DNA of 64,000 nucleotides, taken from contig JAFKLT010000037.1 of the NCBI GenBank assembly GCA_017309275.1, positions 1 through 64,000 of the forward strand. Direction: 5' to 3'. The notes under the pieces were generated by a model, which had not been told where the DNA came from, searched no databases, and saw only the letters and a list, made by a program, of their open reading frames with translations. The stretch is from Sphingomonadales bacterium (GTDB taxonomy: Bacteria; Pseudomonadota; Alphaproteobacteria; Sphingomonadales; Sphingomonadaceae). Shown in pieces: positions 1 through 7,762 of this stretch. Position 1 is the stretch's first letter; each line of letters begins with the position of its first letter. The translations under genes were made by a program, and so were the position numbers.

Positions 1-1400
1 ATCATGCTGTCCCAATGATCGAGGCCGCCATAAAAGGCCTCGACCGCAAGCCGCTCGTCGCGGCCGTGGATGCGATCGTCGTCGGGCAGGCGAAGCCAGT
101 CGCCGGACACGCCGTAGGTCGGAATCCCGGCCGCCCTGAATTCGCGCCCGTCGGTGTATCCGACCATCATCGACGGGATGACCGGCACCCCGGGAAACCG
201 GCTTTGCACCGCCTGGGTGTACGCGCGCAGAATGTCCATCTGCAGCGGCGACGCCGCCGCCGCGACGGCGCGGCCGTCCATCTCGACCCGGATATTGTCG
301 CCCACGACCTTTGCCAGTTCTTCGCGCACGGCTTCGGGGGCGGTGCCGGGAAAGATGCGGCAGTTGACCGTCGCGACCGCGCGTTGCGGCAGGGCATTGA
401 AGGCGTGGCCGGCATCTAGCCGCGTCGCGACGCAGGTCGTCCGCGTCATGACATCCTCGTCGAGGTGCGACGCGAGGAGGGCCCCGGCCGCGGCGTCGTT
501 CGGATCGTCCGCGAACCGGCGCATCGCGGCCGCGACCTCTGGCGCGCGATAGGGTGCGGCGGTGCGGAAATAGGTTCGGGTGATATCGTCGGCCTGCGGC
601 GCGAAGCGATGGGCCGCGAGCCGGGAAAGCGCGGATGCGAGGTCGTAGATCGCGTTGTCGGACCGGGGGCGCGAGGCGTGGCCGCCGGCGTTGATCGCGG
701 TGAGGGTGTAGACCGCCGATGTCTTTTCGGAGGGTTCGAAGGTGAAACCCAGCGATTTGCCGTCGCTCATCTGGAACGCGCCACCGCCGCCGTCGCTGTT
801 GAGCGCATATTCGGCGTCGATCAGGCTCCGCCAGCGGGTCGCCAGCAAGCGGGCGGATTCGGTGGTCGTCTCTTCGTCCCCGGTAAATGCCAGGATGATG
901 TCGCGGTCCGGCACGAAGCCTTCCGCCCGCAGACGGATCAGCGCAGTCGAAAGCTGTGCGACCCCCGATTTGATGTCCGCGGAACCGCGACCGTAGAAAT
1001 AGCCATTATCTTCGGTGAGCCGGAACGGTTCATAGGACCAATCCTCGCGCTTGGCCTCGACCACATCCATATGCGCGAGCAGCAGGATCGGCTTGCGCCC
1101 CGACGAGCCGTCACCACGATATCGAACCACGAAGGCCGCCGTCTCCCCATGCGGAAGGATATGGATATCCTCGCTGGGGAAGCCCGCCGTCCGAAATTGT
1201 TCGGCCAGATACGCCGCCATTCGGGGCACTTCGCCGCGCCCCGCAACGGTGGGGATCGCCATCGTCGCGGCGTAGATTTCGCGGGCCTTGGCCTGCCACT
1301 GTTGGGGCGCGGGGGATGCTGCGACAGGCGATGCCGCGAGCGCGGCCAGCCCGATGGCGAGGCCCGCCCTGGCGACGCTAACCCCAGAGCGCATTGTCAT
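1..1400 (-). CDS. M20-family metallopeptidase (partial, 3' end outside window)
   Basis: Zinc-dependent exopeptidase of the M20 (carboxypeptidase G2/ArgE/DapE) fold, probably a di- or oligopeptidase exported to the periplasm. Read on the minus strand it starts MTMRSGVSVAR, has a hydrophobic signal peptide ending near ASPVAAS, then LLLAHMDVV (metal His and Asp), YGRGSADIKSG (bridging Asp) and TGDEE (catalytic and metal Glu pair). The dimerisation domain follows and the frame is still open at base 1, so the C-terminus lies outside. The start overlaps the end of the epimerase remnant by 23 bp, an operon arrangement that fits peptide or murein-peptide catabolism. Because the upstream gene is broken, its original promoter is probably lost. 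ATG at 1394 is an alternative start; neither has a clear Shine-Dalgarno sequence. Confidence 0.85.
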   Translation of the reverse strand, partial: MTMRSGVSVARAGLAIGLAALAASPVAASPAPQQWQAKAREIYAATMAIPTVAGRGEVPRMAAYLAEQFRTAGFPSEDIHILPHGETAAFVVRYRGDGSSGRKPILLLAHMDVVEAKREDWSYEPFRLTEDNGYFYGRGSADIKSGVAQLSTALIRLRAEGFVPDRDIILAFTGDEETTTESARLLATRWRSLIDAEYALNSDGGGGAFQMSDGKSLGFTFEPSEKTSAVYTLTAINAGGHASRPRSDNAIYDLASALSRLAAHRFAPQADDITRTYFRTAAPYRAPEVAAAMRRFADDPNDAAAGALLASHLDEDVMTRTTCVATRLDAGHAFNALPQRAVATVNCRIFPGTAPEAVREELAKVVGDNIRVEMDGRAVAAAASPLQMDILRAYTQAVQSRFPGVPVIPSMMVGYTDGREFRAAGIPTYGVSGDWLRLPDDDRIHGRDERLAVEAFYGGLDHWDSM

Positions 1401-1896
1401 AGGGATGGAGAATATGCCCGTCATACCGCATGCCATCGACGATGTCCTTTTTCAGAAGCAGCGGGCAATCGAGATCCACCACCTCGCACAATTGTCCGAT
1501 GAGGAACGCCGGCGCGATGCCCAGCGAGGTCCCCTCCATGCATCCGACCATGAGCCGCAGACCCAGCGCGCGGGCCTCGTGCGCGAGGTGCAGCGCCTCG
1601 GTCAGCCCCCCGCTCTTGTCGAGCTTGATATTGATGAAGCCATATTTGCCCGTGACGGCCGCAAGCGATCGGCGGTCGCTGCAAGCCTCGTCGGCGCATA
1701 GCGGAACCGGTCCGTCATATTCGCGGAGCTGCTCGTCATCCTCCGCGGGGAGGGGCTGTTCGATCAGCTTTACGCCGATCTCGGCAAGATAGGGGCTGAG
1801 TTCGACGAGCCGCGCGAAGGACCACGCCTGGTTGGCATCGACGACCAGGTCGGCCGAGGGCACCGCGGCATGAATGGCCTGATCTCGAGGATATTT
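1378..1896 (-). pseudogene. 5'-truncated dipeptide (L-Ala-D/L-Glu type) epimerase
   Basis: C-terminal half of an enolase-superfamily dipeptide epimerase. Visible motifs are LVVDANQAW (metal Asp), EQPLPAEDDEQL (metal Glu), CADEACSDR (metal Asp), INIKLDKSGG (second catalytic Lys) and GCMEGTSLGIAPA. Homology-like sequence can be followed upstream only to about position 1885, and the frame meets a stop at 1899-1897. The lid domain and the first catalytic KxK motif, which normally lies some 25 residues before the VDAN aspartate, are missing. The longest possible product would start at GTG 1863 and lack one of the two catalytic lysines, so it is very unlikely to be active. The break coincides with the start of the SIR2-like remnant on the other strand. 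Confidence 0.8.
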
Positions 1897-2801
1897 TTAC
1901 GCTCGTCGATCTGTCCGCCAATACCGGCCATCATCTTGGCCCGCACTATTCAGCGGCCGATCTTCGCGTGGTGCGTCGTGCAATCATCGTAAGAATGATC
2001 CGGATGCTGTCCCAGGCATATAAGCGCCGACAGCGTTCGCCTGACGCTGCATGGCGGGCGCTGGAGACCTTCTTCGATGGGTTCAGAGCCGACATCAGTG
2101 CGGTCCTAAGCATGAACTGGGACACGGTATTCGAACGCGGCGTTGCACGCGCGCAGACGCTTCGGCGCGTAGAATATGGCTGTCACGCGCGGGCGGTAAT
2201 GTTCGATGGCAACAGCCTTATCAGTCGGCGGCTGACGGGCGAACCACTGCACATCCTCAAGCCACACGGCTCAGTCAACTGGCTCTATTGCGACGCGTGC
2301 CGCGAGACTTTTTGGGTGCCGCCGAGCGATACCGATCGGGTGGCACAGACGCTCTTCCGGCAGCAGGACTGGGCGGTGCTCCCAAAGCCAAAGTCCAAAC
2401 TGCCTGCGATCCGGACCCCTGCCTGCCCGCATTGCGATACGCAGAGCCTGGGTACGCGGTTCGCGACCTTCAGCTATCGCAAGGCGCTCGATTTTCCGAT
2501 GCACTCGGCAAGTTGGAGGACAGCAGAGCGGTATCTCAAAGGCACGGCCGACTGGGTCTTCATCGGCTATTCGATGCCGGCCGCCGATTTCGAATTCAAG
2601 CATCTGCTTAAGCGGGTGCAATTGACCGAAGGCGACCGGCCCAATATCACTGTTATCACAGGCGGCAGGGATGCCGACGCAACAATTGATCGCTACAAAA
2701 AGTTCTTCGGCGATGTGAAGGGCAAGCGCTTTGCCTTCAAGAACGGACTGGATGTCGAAGCACTGAGGCATCTCGAGAAAATCAAGGTGCTGAGCGCTTA
2801 G
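1873..2801 (+). pseudogene. 5'-truncated SIR2-like (NAD-binding) protein gene
   Basis: The remaining frame resembles SIR2-like domains of bacterial defence proteins: SMNWDTVFER (Asn-Asp of the NAD pocket), ILKPHGSVNW (catalytic His), a zinc-ribbon pair of cysteines in CDAC and CPHC, and FIGYSMPAADFEF near the end. Protein-like sequence continues in frame upstream of the first usable start (GTG 1968) to about 1873, reading DLEDIFTLVDLSAN, and then runs into the epimerase remnant. The N-terminal glycine-rich NAD-binding motif (GAGxS type) that should open the domain is absent, and no good start or ribosome site precedes DLEDIF. I therefore call it a broken gene; a GTG-1968 product of 277 residues could be made but would lack part of the NAD site. 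In known systems such proteins deplete NAD during phage infection. Confidence 0.65.
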
Positions 2802-2977
2802 CGATAACCAATCCGCCTCAAGATTATAGGCGTATTCGTGGTAAATCGCTAAGAGTAGTATTGTGGTACTAGCGAATGGCGGCTTTCGGCCACACCATCG
2901 GGTCTATTTCCGCAGGTGCGCTTTGATCCGTATGAAAGGGACTGGAAAATTTCTTCGGTGTCTCCCATCGAGATAGC

Positions 2978-4189
2978 ATGAGCGAGGAAACAGCCTCAGG
3001 CTTGACCAACAATGGGCAGCGCAAAGCGCTTTCGAGCGAGCTTCGCGCTGCGATATGGGAGGCGCACAAGAAGCGCTGCGCCTATACGGGCGACATGCTT
3101 GCCTTTGCGGAGCTCGAGATCGATCACGTCATCCCGGTCACTGTTTCATCGGCGGAGCTTGCGCGGCTTGTCGAAGAGAAGATCATCGCCGCGGACTTCA
3201 ATCTCAACGGGCTCGGCAATCTGCTTCCGACGAAGCGTTTCCCGAACGGCAGCAAGGGCTCTCGCGTTCGCAGCAACAATGTCCTCGTTCATTTCCTAGA
3301 CCTAGCGGAGCATAGCCGCGCCGCGATCGAGCAAAGGCTGTCCGCTTCACTCGAGGACGGGAAATTGCTGACTGCCTATCTTCAATTGAAGGCGAAGGCG
3401 GAAAACAACTCCCTCAATGTCGAGGATATCATCGATATTCATCGTCAGCAGGAAGGAATGACGCGGTTGCGCCATATTCCTGAACTCGATGGCAGCGAGG
3501 ACGTGACCCTTCTCAATGCCGAGTTGGCGCGCGAACTGATGCTCAAGCCCTTCGCGCTGGGGGGCGGGCACATTACCGAGGTGGTCGTTCAGAATGATGC
3601 CGATGAGCAGACGATCTGCGCGAACTGCGTCGAATTTATCGCGGCGCGGGAGGCGGGCCTTTGGCCACTGACGCAGTTCGACATCAACTGTTACAGTATG
3701 GCAGACCGTAACTGCGGCATGCTAACGGCGATCGAGACGGCCAGCTTCGCGCCTGAATCTGTACTGCGCTATCCGCGCGTCACCTGTCGCAATCTTGATC
3801 GCTGGTCCTCCGCTTGGGTGCGCCAGAACTGGATCGAATTCGATGATCCGGAGGACAGTGCGATGTTCAATCGTTGCGCGACCGTTGCCGATCTCATGGC
3901 GGAGGGTGTTTGTGCTCTCACCCACCAGGACGAGTGGCGGGTCGCCATTGAGCCCGCAAAGGGCTTTGCGGTGTCGATCAGCGAGCTATTCAGGGCCGAC
4001 CTCGACGGCGACGGAGAAGAGGAGATATTGGTTTTCGACCTGACCTATGCGCCGCACGGCACCCTCCGAGCCGGCAGCGTCCGGATTGCGAAGCCAGATG
4101 CGAACGGCATTCTCCAACCCGTTGACATTGACGATGGCACGGCTGACCCCATAGCCGTAGCAGCCAGCAGTCGCGGAGGACCGGGATGA
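2978..4189 (+). CDS. HNH endonuclease-domain protein with calcium-loop-like C-terminus
   Basis: 403-residue protein with an N-terminal HNH-type nuclease module. CAYTGD (34-39) marks the start of the fold, IDH (48-50) gives the general-base His, and GNLLPTKRFPNGSKG (80-94) supplies Asn81, Asn90 and Lys93, an H-N-N variant. The second cysteine of each usual zinc knuckle is missing. The middle (about 110-330) is unrecognised. Near the C-terminus DLDGDGEEE (341-349) looks like an EF-hand or FG-GAP calcium loop, unusual in a cytosolic nuclease. No signal peptide is seen. Its stop overlaps the start of the next gene (ATGA), so the two are probably co-translated. With the SIR2-like remnant upstream and the HEPN-like partner it looks like part of a defence locus; the target is unknown. 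Confidence 0.7.
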   Translation: MSEETASGLTNNGQRKALSSELRAAIWEAHKKRCAYTGDMLAFAELEIDHVIPVTVSSAELARLVEEKIIAADFNLNGLGNLLPTKRFPNGSKGSRVRSNNVLVHFLDLAEHSRAAIEQRLSASLEDGKLLTAYLQLKAKAENNSLNVEDIIDIHRQQEGMTRLRHIPELDGSEDVTLLNAELARELMLKPFALGGGHITEVVVQNDADEQTICANCVEFIAAREAGLWPLTQFDINCYSMADRNCGMLTAIETASFAPESVLRYPRVTCRNLDRWSSAWVRQNWIEFDDPEDSAMFNRCATVADLMAEGVCALTHQDEWRVAIEPAKGFAVSISELFRADLDGDGEEEILVFDLTYAPHGTLRAGSVRIAKPDANGILQPVDIDDGTADPIAVAASSRGGPG

Positions 4190-5247
4190 ACCAGAATAGC
4201 AGCCATCCCTATGCTTCCTTTGCCAGCCGCTATGCGGATCCGACCCAATCCTATCTGACGGCCTATATGGCGCTGCAGCGGGCCAATTCGCTCCTTGAGG
4301 ATGCCGAGACGGTGAATGCGGTGCTGAGTAAGGAGCATCCGCCTGAGCAACGCTGGATGCCGTGGTTTGGCGCCGAGATCGTTTCCTATTATGCTGTCGG
4401 CTATGTGACCTGCCTGGAGTGGCACGCCCGCTCGCGCGTCGTCGACCTTCTGACCTTTGATCCGGGCGTCCGGTTCGACGACTTTCGAGGGCAGATCAGT
4501 GACAAGCTGATCATCGAGATGCTGGGTCAGAAGGCTTCGGTTAGCCACTTGGTCGGAGCCTCGATCAACGTACCCAGCCTCGATCGCTACTTCTCGATCA
4601 TGGCGCGCATCCTTGGGCATTTCGGCGTTCGGGCCAGCGTCGGCGACTGGTTGACGGGAGCCGCGGACGGCGCGACCACCTGCTGGGTCCAGCCCTCAAA
4701 TATCGAGGAGCTCGAGTATCTCTTCACCTTTCGCAACGGTCTCGTGCACGAAATCGGAAGCAATGTGATGGGTCATTTCAACATCCGCGAGAACTGGAAT
4801 CCCGAAGAGGCCATTTGGGCTGGTAGGATGGTCGCGTCGGTCATTCAAGGGATCGAGGCCGTATTCGCTCGCGTCCTTCCGAAGGGGTTTCCGAACAAGC
4901 TCGATGAAAGCTCCTATCCTTTGGATCCGCTCGACAATCTTAGAGAAGACTTGGCCGCGCTCGAAGCGATTGTGGATCGCGAGATCAGGGGCGCCGAATG
5001 GCAATGGTCCGGCACCGTCGAGCTGTGGGACAGTGCGCGGAGCGCCGCCCAAGCCCATTTGACGGCCGAAGAAATGTTCATCGATCGCGCGGAAATGCTC
5101 CACTGGCGATATTGGGACGCGCGCTTTCCGCTTCGCCTGAATGCCCTGAAGTCCCGCATGGAATTCTTGCGCGGGCTGCATGACAATTTCACGGCGGCGC
5201 ATCTAGACGACCTGTCGGAAGATCCACCAGGAGCCAAGCCATCCTGA
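4186..5247 (+). CDS. Protein with HEPN-type Rx4H motif (candidate RNase partner of the HNH gene)
   Basis: 353 residues, mostly helical-looking and soluble. The segment EELEYLFTFRNGLVHEIG contains RNGLVH at 183-188, the Arg-polar-x3-His (Rx4H) signature of HEPN-domain ribonucleases, placed as expected at the end of a long helix. CLEWHARSRVVDLL (77-90) lies on an earlier helix and may complete the helical bundle. The ATG overlaps the HNH stop codon and is preceded by GGAGGA, indicating translational coupling. I do not recognise the full-length family. HEPN proteins are frequent toxins or effectors in abortive-infection and restriction loci, so a role as RNase effector or regulator is plausible but inferred from one motif and context. 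Codon use is less GC-biased than in the flanking core genes. Confidence 0.6.
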   Translation: MNQNSSHPYASFASRYADPTQSYLTAYMALQRANSLLEDAETVNAVLSKEHPPEQRWMPWFGAEIVSYYAVGYVTCLEWHARSRVVDLLTFDPGVRFDDFRGQISDKLIIEMLGQKASVSHLVGASINVPSLDRYFSIMARILGHFGVRASVGDWLTGAADGATTCWVQPSNIEELEYLFTFRNGLVHEIGSNVMGHFNIRENWNPEEAIWAGRMVASVIQGIEAVFARVLPKGFPNKLDESSYPLDPLDNLREDLAALEAIVDREIRGAEWQWSGTVELWDSARSAAQAHLTAEEMFIDRAEMLHWRYWDARFPLRLNALKSRMEFLRGLHDNFTAAHLDDLSEDPPGAKPS

Positions 5248-5669
5248 CCTAATGGGCGGGGAATTCCGTGTTTGCGGTTCTAGCGAGCCGACAGTGCGCA
5301 GATAAACCGTTCGGCGATCAGGGCGTTGTAATGCGACGCGCATGTCCGGTTTTTCCAGATCACGTCTAAAAGCCGCCCGTCCGTTAGCGGTCAGATGAAG
5401 ATGGCCAGCGCTTCAAGCGGCATCCGCCAAATTTAGAAAATCCGGCATTTGGTGCGCAATTCAGCGATTCCAACTGGCCTGCTGTCTGCCTGCCGTCTCG
5501 AAACCAGTCACGTTCGGATCGCAGCTACGCATTGCCCGCTAGATCGCTCAGCGGAGCCGTGCCAAATTGCCTTTATCGGGGCTGAAAATCGGGAGTTTGG
5601 TGCGGTAATTGGTGAATCCGACTCAAATTGCGCCAAATTCCCGAAAAAACTCAATAAAATCAATGTTCA
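5248..5669. other. Intergenic region between the accessory patch and tRNA-Leu
   Basis: About 420 bases without a convincing gene; short open frames here have neither coding composition nor ribosome sites. The segment is richer in A/T than the core genes. It carries two imperfect direct repeats (listed separately) and several CCAAATT-containing stretches (near 5428, 5562 and 5632). It lies at the 3' end of the tRNA-Leu gene, the usual target of tyrosine-recombinase integration, but no integrase gene is present in the window. Confidence 0.5.
5436..5604 (+). repeat. Pair of 21-bp imperfect direct repeats ending in TTTGGTGCG
   Basis: Copy A at 5436-5456 and copy B at 5584-5604 match at 18 of 21 positions (GAAAATC, then a variable centre, then TTTGGTGCG) and are 148 bp apart. 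After copy B comes a G, giving GGTGCGG, which is the same as the 3' end of the tRNA-Leu gene on this strand (TGGTGCGGTCG from 5670). Further limited similarity (GACTC followed by A-rich sequence) follows copy B. They may be decayed attachment-site copies or recombinase arm sites left by integration at this tRNA; this is an inference from short matches. Confidence 0.4.
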
Positions 5670-5756
5670 TGGTGCGGTCGAGAAGACTCGAACTTCCACG
5701 GCCTTTCGGCCACAACGACCTCAACGTTGCGCGTCTACCAGTTCCGCCACGACCGC
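5670..5756 (-). tRNA. tRNA-Leu (anticodon GAG)
   Basis: Reading the minus strand, the 5' acceptor strand GCGGTCG (5756-5750) pairs with CGACCGC before discriminator A and an encoded CCA (5672-5670). The anticodon arm is CAACG-TTGAGGT-CGTTG, giving anticodon GAG (codons CUC/CUU). A long variable arm (TGGCCGAAAGGCCG region) marks it as a class II tRNA, and the T loop reads GTTCGAGTC. It is transcribed towards the accessory patch, so the patch lies at its 3' end. Confidence 0.95.
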
Positions 5757-6062
5757 ACATCATGATGGTCCGGACGGGTCCGGCACCAGGTAGGAGCGGG
5801 CGCCTAGCAAAGCTTTTGGGGTGATGCAAGCGAGCATCGACCGCTTTTATTTTTTGCAGCTGCGAACGCGCGCCTCGGCGGCTTTGGCCGTTGTCATCGA
5901 AACGACTCAAAAGAGTCACCTCTCTGTCATCGCTCTGGCGTCAGACCGTCATCGAATCACCCTAGTGGCGGCGGCACCGGGGGCGAGGCGGCGATTCCTC
6001 ATCTCGTTTGCCGGTGGTTTTTCACAGCGCCCCCGGGGCGCACACCGGGAACGGAGAATTTC
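5757..6062. other. Intergenic region between tRNA-Leu and the lipoprotein gene
   Basis: About 306 bases. The left part should contain the promoter of the minus-strand tRNA gene. The right part, from 5891, contains the PHO-box-like promoter described separately, a short palindrome GACTC-AAAA-GAGTC (5904-5917) inside it, and a GC-rich leader ending with GGAG seven bases before the ATG at 6063. No gene was found in it. Confidence 0.6.
5891..5966 (+). promoter_or_regulatory. PHO-box-like array with -10 element upstream of the lipoprotein gene
   Basis: PhoB boxes are CTGTCAT-type 7-mers separated by 4 bp. Here 7-mers recur every 11 bp: TTGTCAT (5891-5897), a weak one at 5902, GAGTCAC (5913-5919), CTGTCAT (5924-5930), CTGGCGT (5935-5941) and CCGTCAT (5946-5952). 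After 8 bp comes CCTAGT (5961-5966), a possible -10; no separate -35 is apparent, as expected for PhoB-activated promoters. A second array with the same geometry precedes gspC. Predicts phosphate-starvation control of the downstream genes. Confidence 0.6.
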
Positions 6063-7682
6063 ATGGCGGCCTTTGCACGCGTTCGTTTGATCATGCTCAC
6101 CAGCGTGGCCTGTTCCACCCTCGCAGCCTGCGGCGCCGACGACATCGCGTCGCCCGGTGAAGGCGGCACCATCATCATCAATCCGACCCCGACCCCCACG
6201 CCGACCCCGACCCCCACGCCGACCCCGCCGTCGGTGACCCCCGCCGCCGGCTGCCCGACCATCTCGGCCGGCGCCCTGACCGACAGCGGCACGATCAGCA
6301 ACGCCTCGGTCGGCAGCTTCCGCGTCTGCACCCTGCCGTCGCGCATCACGGGCAGCATCACGCTGCCGAAGATCGCCGGCCTCGTCTATCGCATGAACGG
6401 CCGCGTCGATGTCGGCACCGACCAGGGTCCGACGACGACGGGCACGACCAACGTCGTGCTGACGATCGAACCGGGCGTCATCCTGTACGGTGAATCGGGT
6501 CCGTCGTGGCTTCACGTCAATCGCGGCAACTCGATCCAGGCCGTCGGTACGCCGACCCGCCCGATCATCTTCACCAGCCGCGACAACGTCCAGGGCCTGA
6601 ACACCGAAAGCTCGTCGGGCCAGTGGGGCGGCGTCGTGCTCAGCGGTCGCAGCCAGATCACGAACTGCGCCAGCGGCACCGCGACCCCCGGCACCACCGC
6701 CTGCGAACGCCAGACCGAAGGTTCGGTCGACCCGGCGCTCTACGGCGGCGCGAACAACACCGAAAGCAGCGGCCGGATGAGCTACGTCCAGATCCGCTTC
6801 TCGGGCTATATCCTGTCGGGCAACAGCGAGCTCCAGTCGCTGACGCTGCAGGGCATCGGGTCGGGCACGCAGATCGACCATATCATGTCGTACAACAGCT
6901 CGGACGACGCGATCGAAGTGTTCGGCGGCCACGCCCATGTGAAGCACTTCATTGCTGTCGGCGCCGAGGACGACAATCTCGACACCGACGTCGGCACCAA
7001 GTCGAACTGGCAATATGGCATCGTCGTACAGCGTCCGAACATCGGCGACGCACTGATCGAGGCGGACTCGGACGATGCGCTCGACGGCGACAATCCGCGC
7101 CAGAACACCCGCGTCGCGAACTATGTCTTCTATCAGAACGCACAGAACGCCTCGTCGGACCAGGCCTCGATCCTGCTGCGCGGCGGCACCGACTATGGCC
7201 TCTACAACTCGGTCGTCGTCAGCCCGAACAACCCCTGCCTGCGCATCAGCCGCGCGCAGACCGCTTCGGGTACGCAGAATGCCGCGATCGACGAATTCGG
7301 CGCGCCGATCTTCCGCTCGGTCCTGATGCAGTGCTCGGGTACCAAATATATCGGCAGCAACAGCGTGACCGCCGCCGACGTCCAGGCGATCTTCGGTTCG
7401 GGTTCGAACGGCAACAACGATGCCTACACGCCGACGCTGACCAGCCTCTACATCAACGGCGCGACCGAAACCGCGGTCACCCCGTTCAACGTGTCGACGC
7501 TGAACGGCACGACGTTCAACGGCATCGAACAGACCCGCGCAGGCTTCTTCGACAGCACGACCTACATCGGTGCGGTCAAGGATGCGGCCGACACCTGGTT
7601 CCAGGGTTGGACCTGCAACAGCGCGACCGCCAACTTCGGTACCGGCAACACGGGTCTCTGCACCTCGCTGCCGACCACCTGA
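6063..7682 (+). CDS. Outer-membrane-type lipoprotein, T2SS/TonB-associated
   Basis: 539 residues beginning with a lipoprotein signal peptide whose lipobox L20-A-A-C23 predicts lipidation of Cys23. A Pro-Thr tandem linker (about residues 41-56) then joins a large domain rich in Gly, Asn, Ser and Thr, with alternating hydrophobic strands that suggest a right-handed beta-helix or similar all-beta fold. I cannot assign an enzyme activity. The start has GGAG seven bases upstream. It lies 80 bp before a TonB-dependent receptor and upstream of a whole type II secretion operon, so it may be a surface lipoprotein delivered by that machine or a partner of the receptor in ligand capture. The PHO-box array upstream suggests phosphate-limited expression. 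Function is inferred only from context. Confidence 0.7.
   Translation: MAAFARVRLIMLTSVACSTLAACGADDIASPGEGGTIIINPTPTPTPTPTPTPTPPSVTPAAGCPTISAGALTDSGTISNASVGSFRVCTLPSRITGSITLPKIAGLVYRMNGRVDVGTDQGPTTTGTTNVVLTIEPGVILYGESGPSWLHVNRGNSIQAVGTPTRPIIFTSRDNVQGLNTESSSGQWGGVVLSGRSQITNCASGTATPGTTACERQTEGSVDPALYGGANNTESSGRMSYVQIRFSGYILSGNSELQSLTLQGIGSGTQIDHIMSYNSSDDAIEVFGGHAHVKHFIAVGAEDDNLDTDVGTKSNWQYGIVVQRPNIGDALIEADSDDALDGDNPRQNTRVANYVFYQNAQNASSDQASILLRGGTDYGLYNSVVVSPNNPCLRISRAQTASGTQNAAIDEFGAPIFRSVLMQCSGTKYIGSNSVTAADVQAIFGSGSNGNNDAYTPTLTSLYINGATETAVTPFNVSTLNGTTFNGIEQTRAGFFDSTTYIGAVKDAADTWFQGWTCNSATANFGTGNTGLCTSLPTT
6183..6227 (+). repeat. In-frame 18-bp tandem repeat encoding a Pro-Thr linker
   Basis: Two and a half copies of an 18-bp unit (CCGACC, CCGACC, CCCACG) lie just after the lipobox of the lipoprotein gene and encode alternating Pro-Thr. 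Copy-number change would keep the frame and only alter linker length. Confidence 0.85.
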
Positions 7683-7762
7683 GGCCTTTGCTTCCAATGG
7701 GAGGGAGCGGTGTGGTGCCGCTCCCTCTCGCATATTTTTCGGGTTCCTGAGGGGTGACTGTC

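Noticed and set aside
5436-5604. Repeats considered as a CRISPR array
   Set aside because: Only two imperfect copies 148 bp apart, no regular spacer length and no cas genes.
6183-6227. Tandem repeat considered as a phase-variation switch
   Set aside because: The unit is 18 bp, a multiple of three, so copy change cannot alter the reading frame.
5949-7733. Minus-strand frame of 594 codons opposite the lipoprotein gene
   Set aside because: Low-complexity Arg/Val/Asp translation; the plus strand has lipobox, linker and ribosome site.
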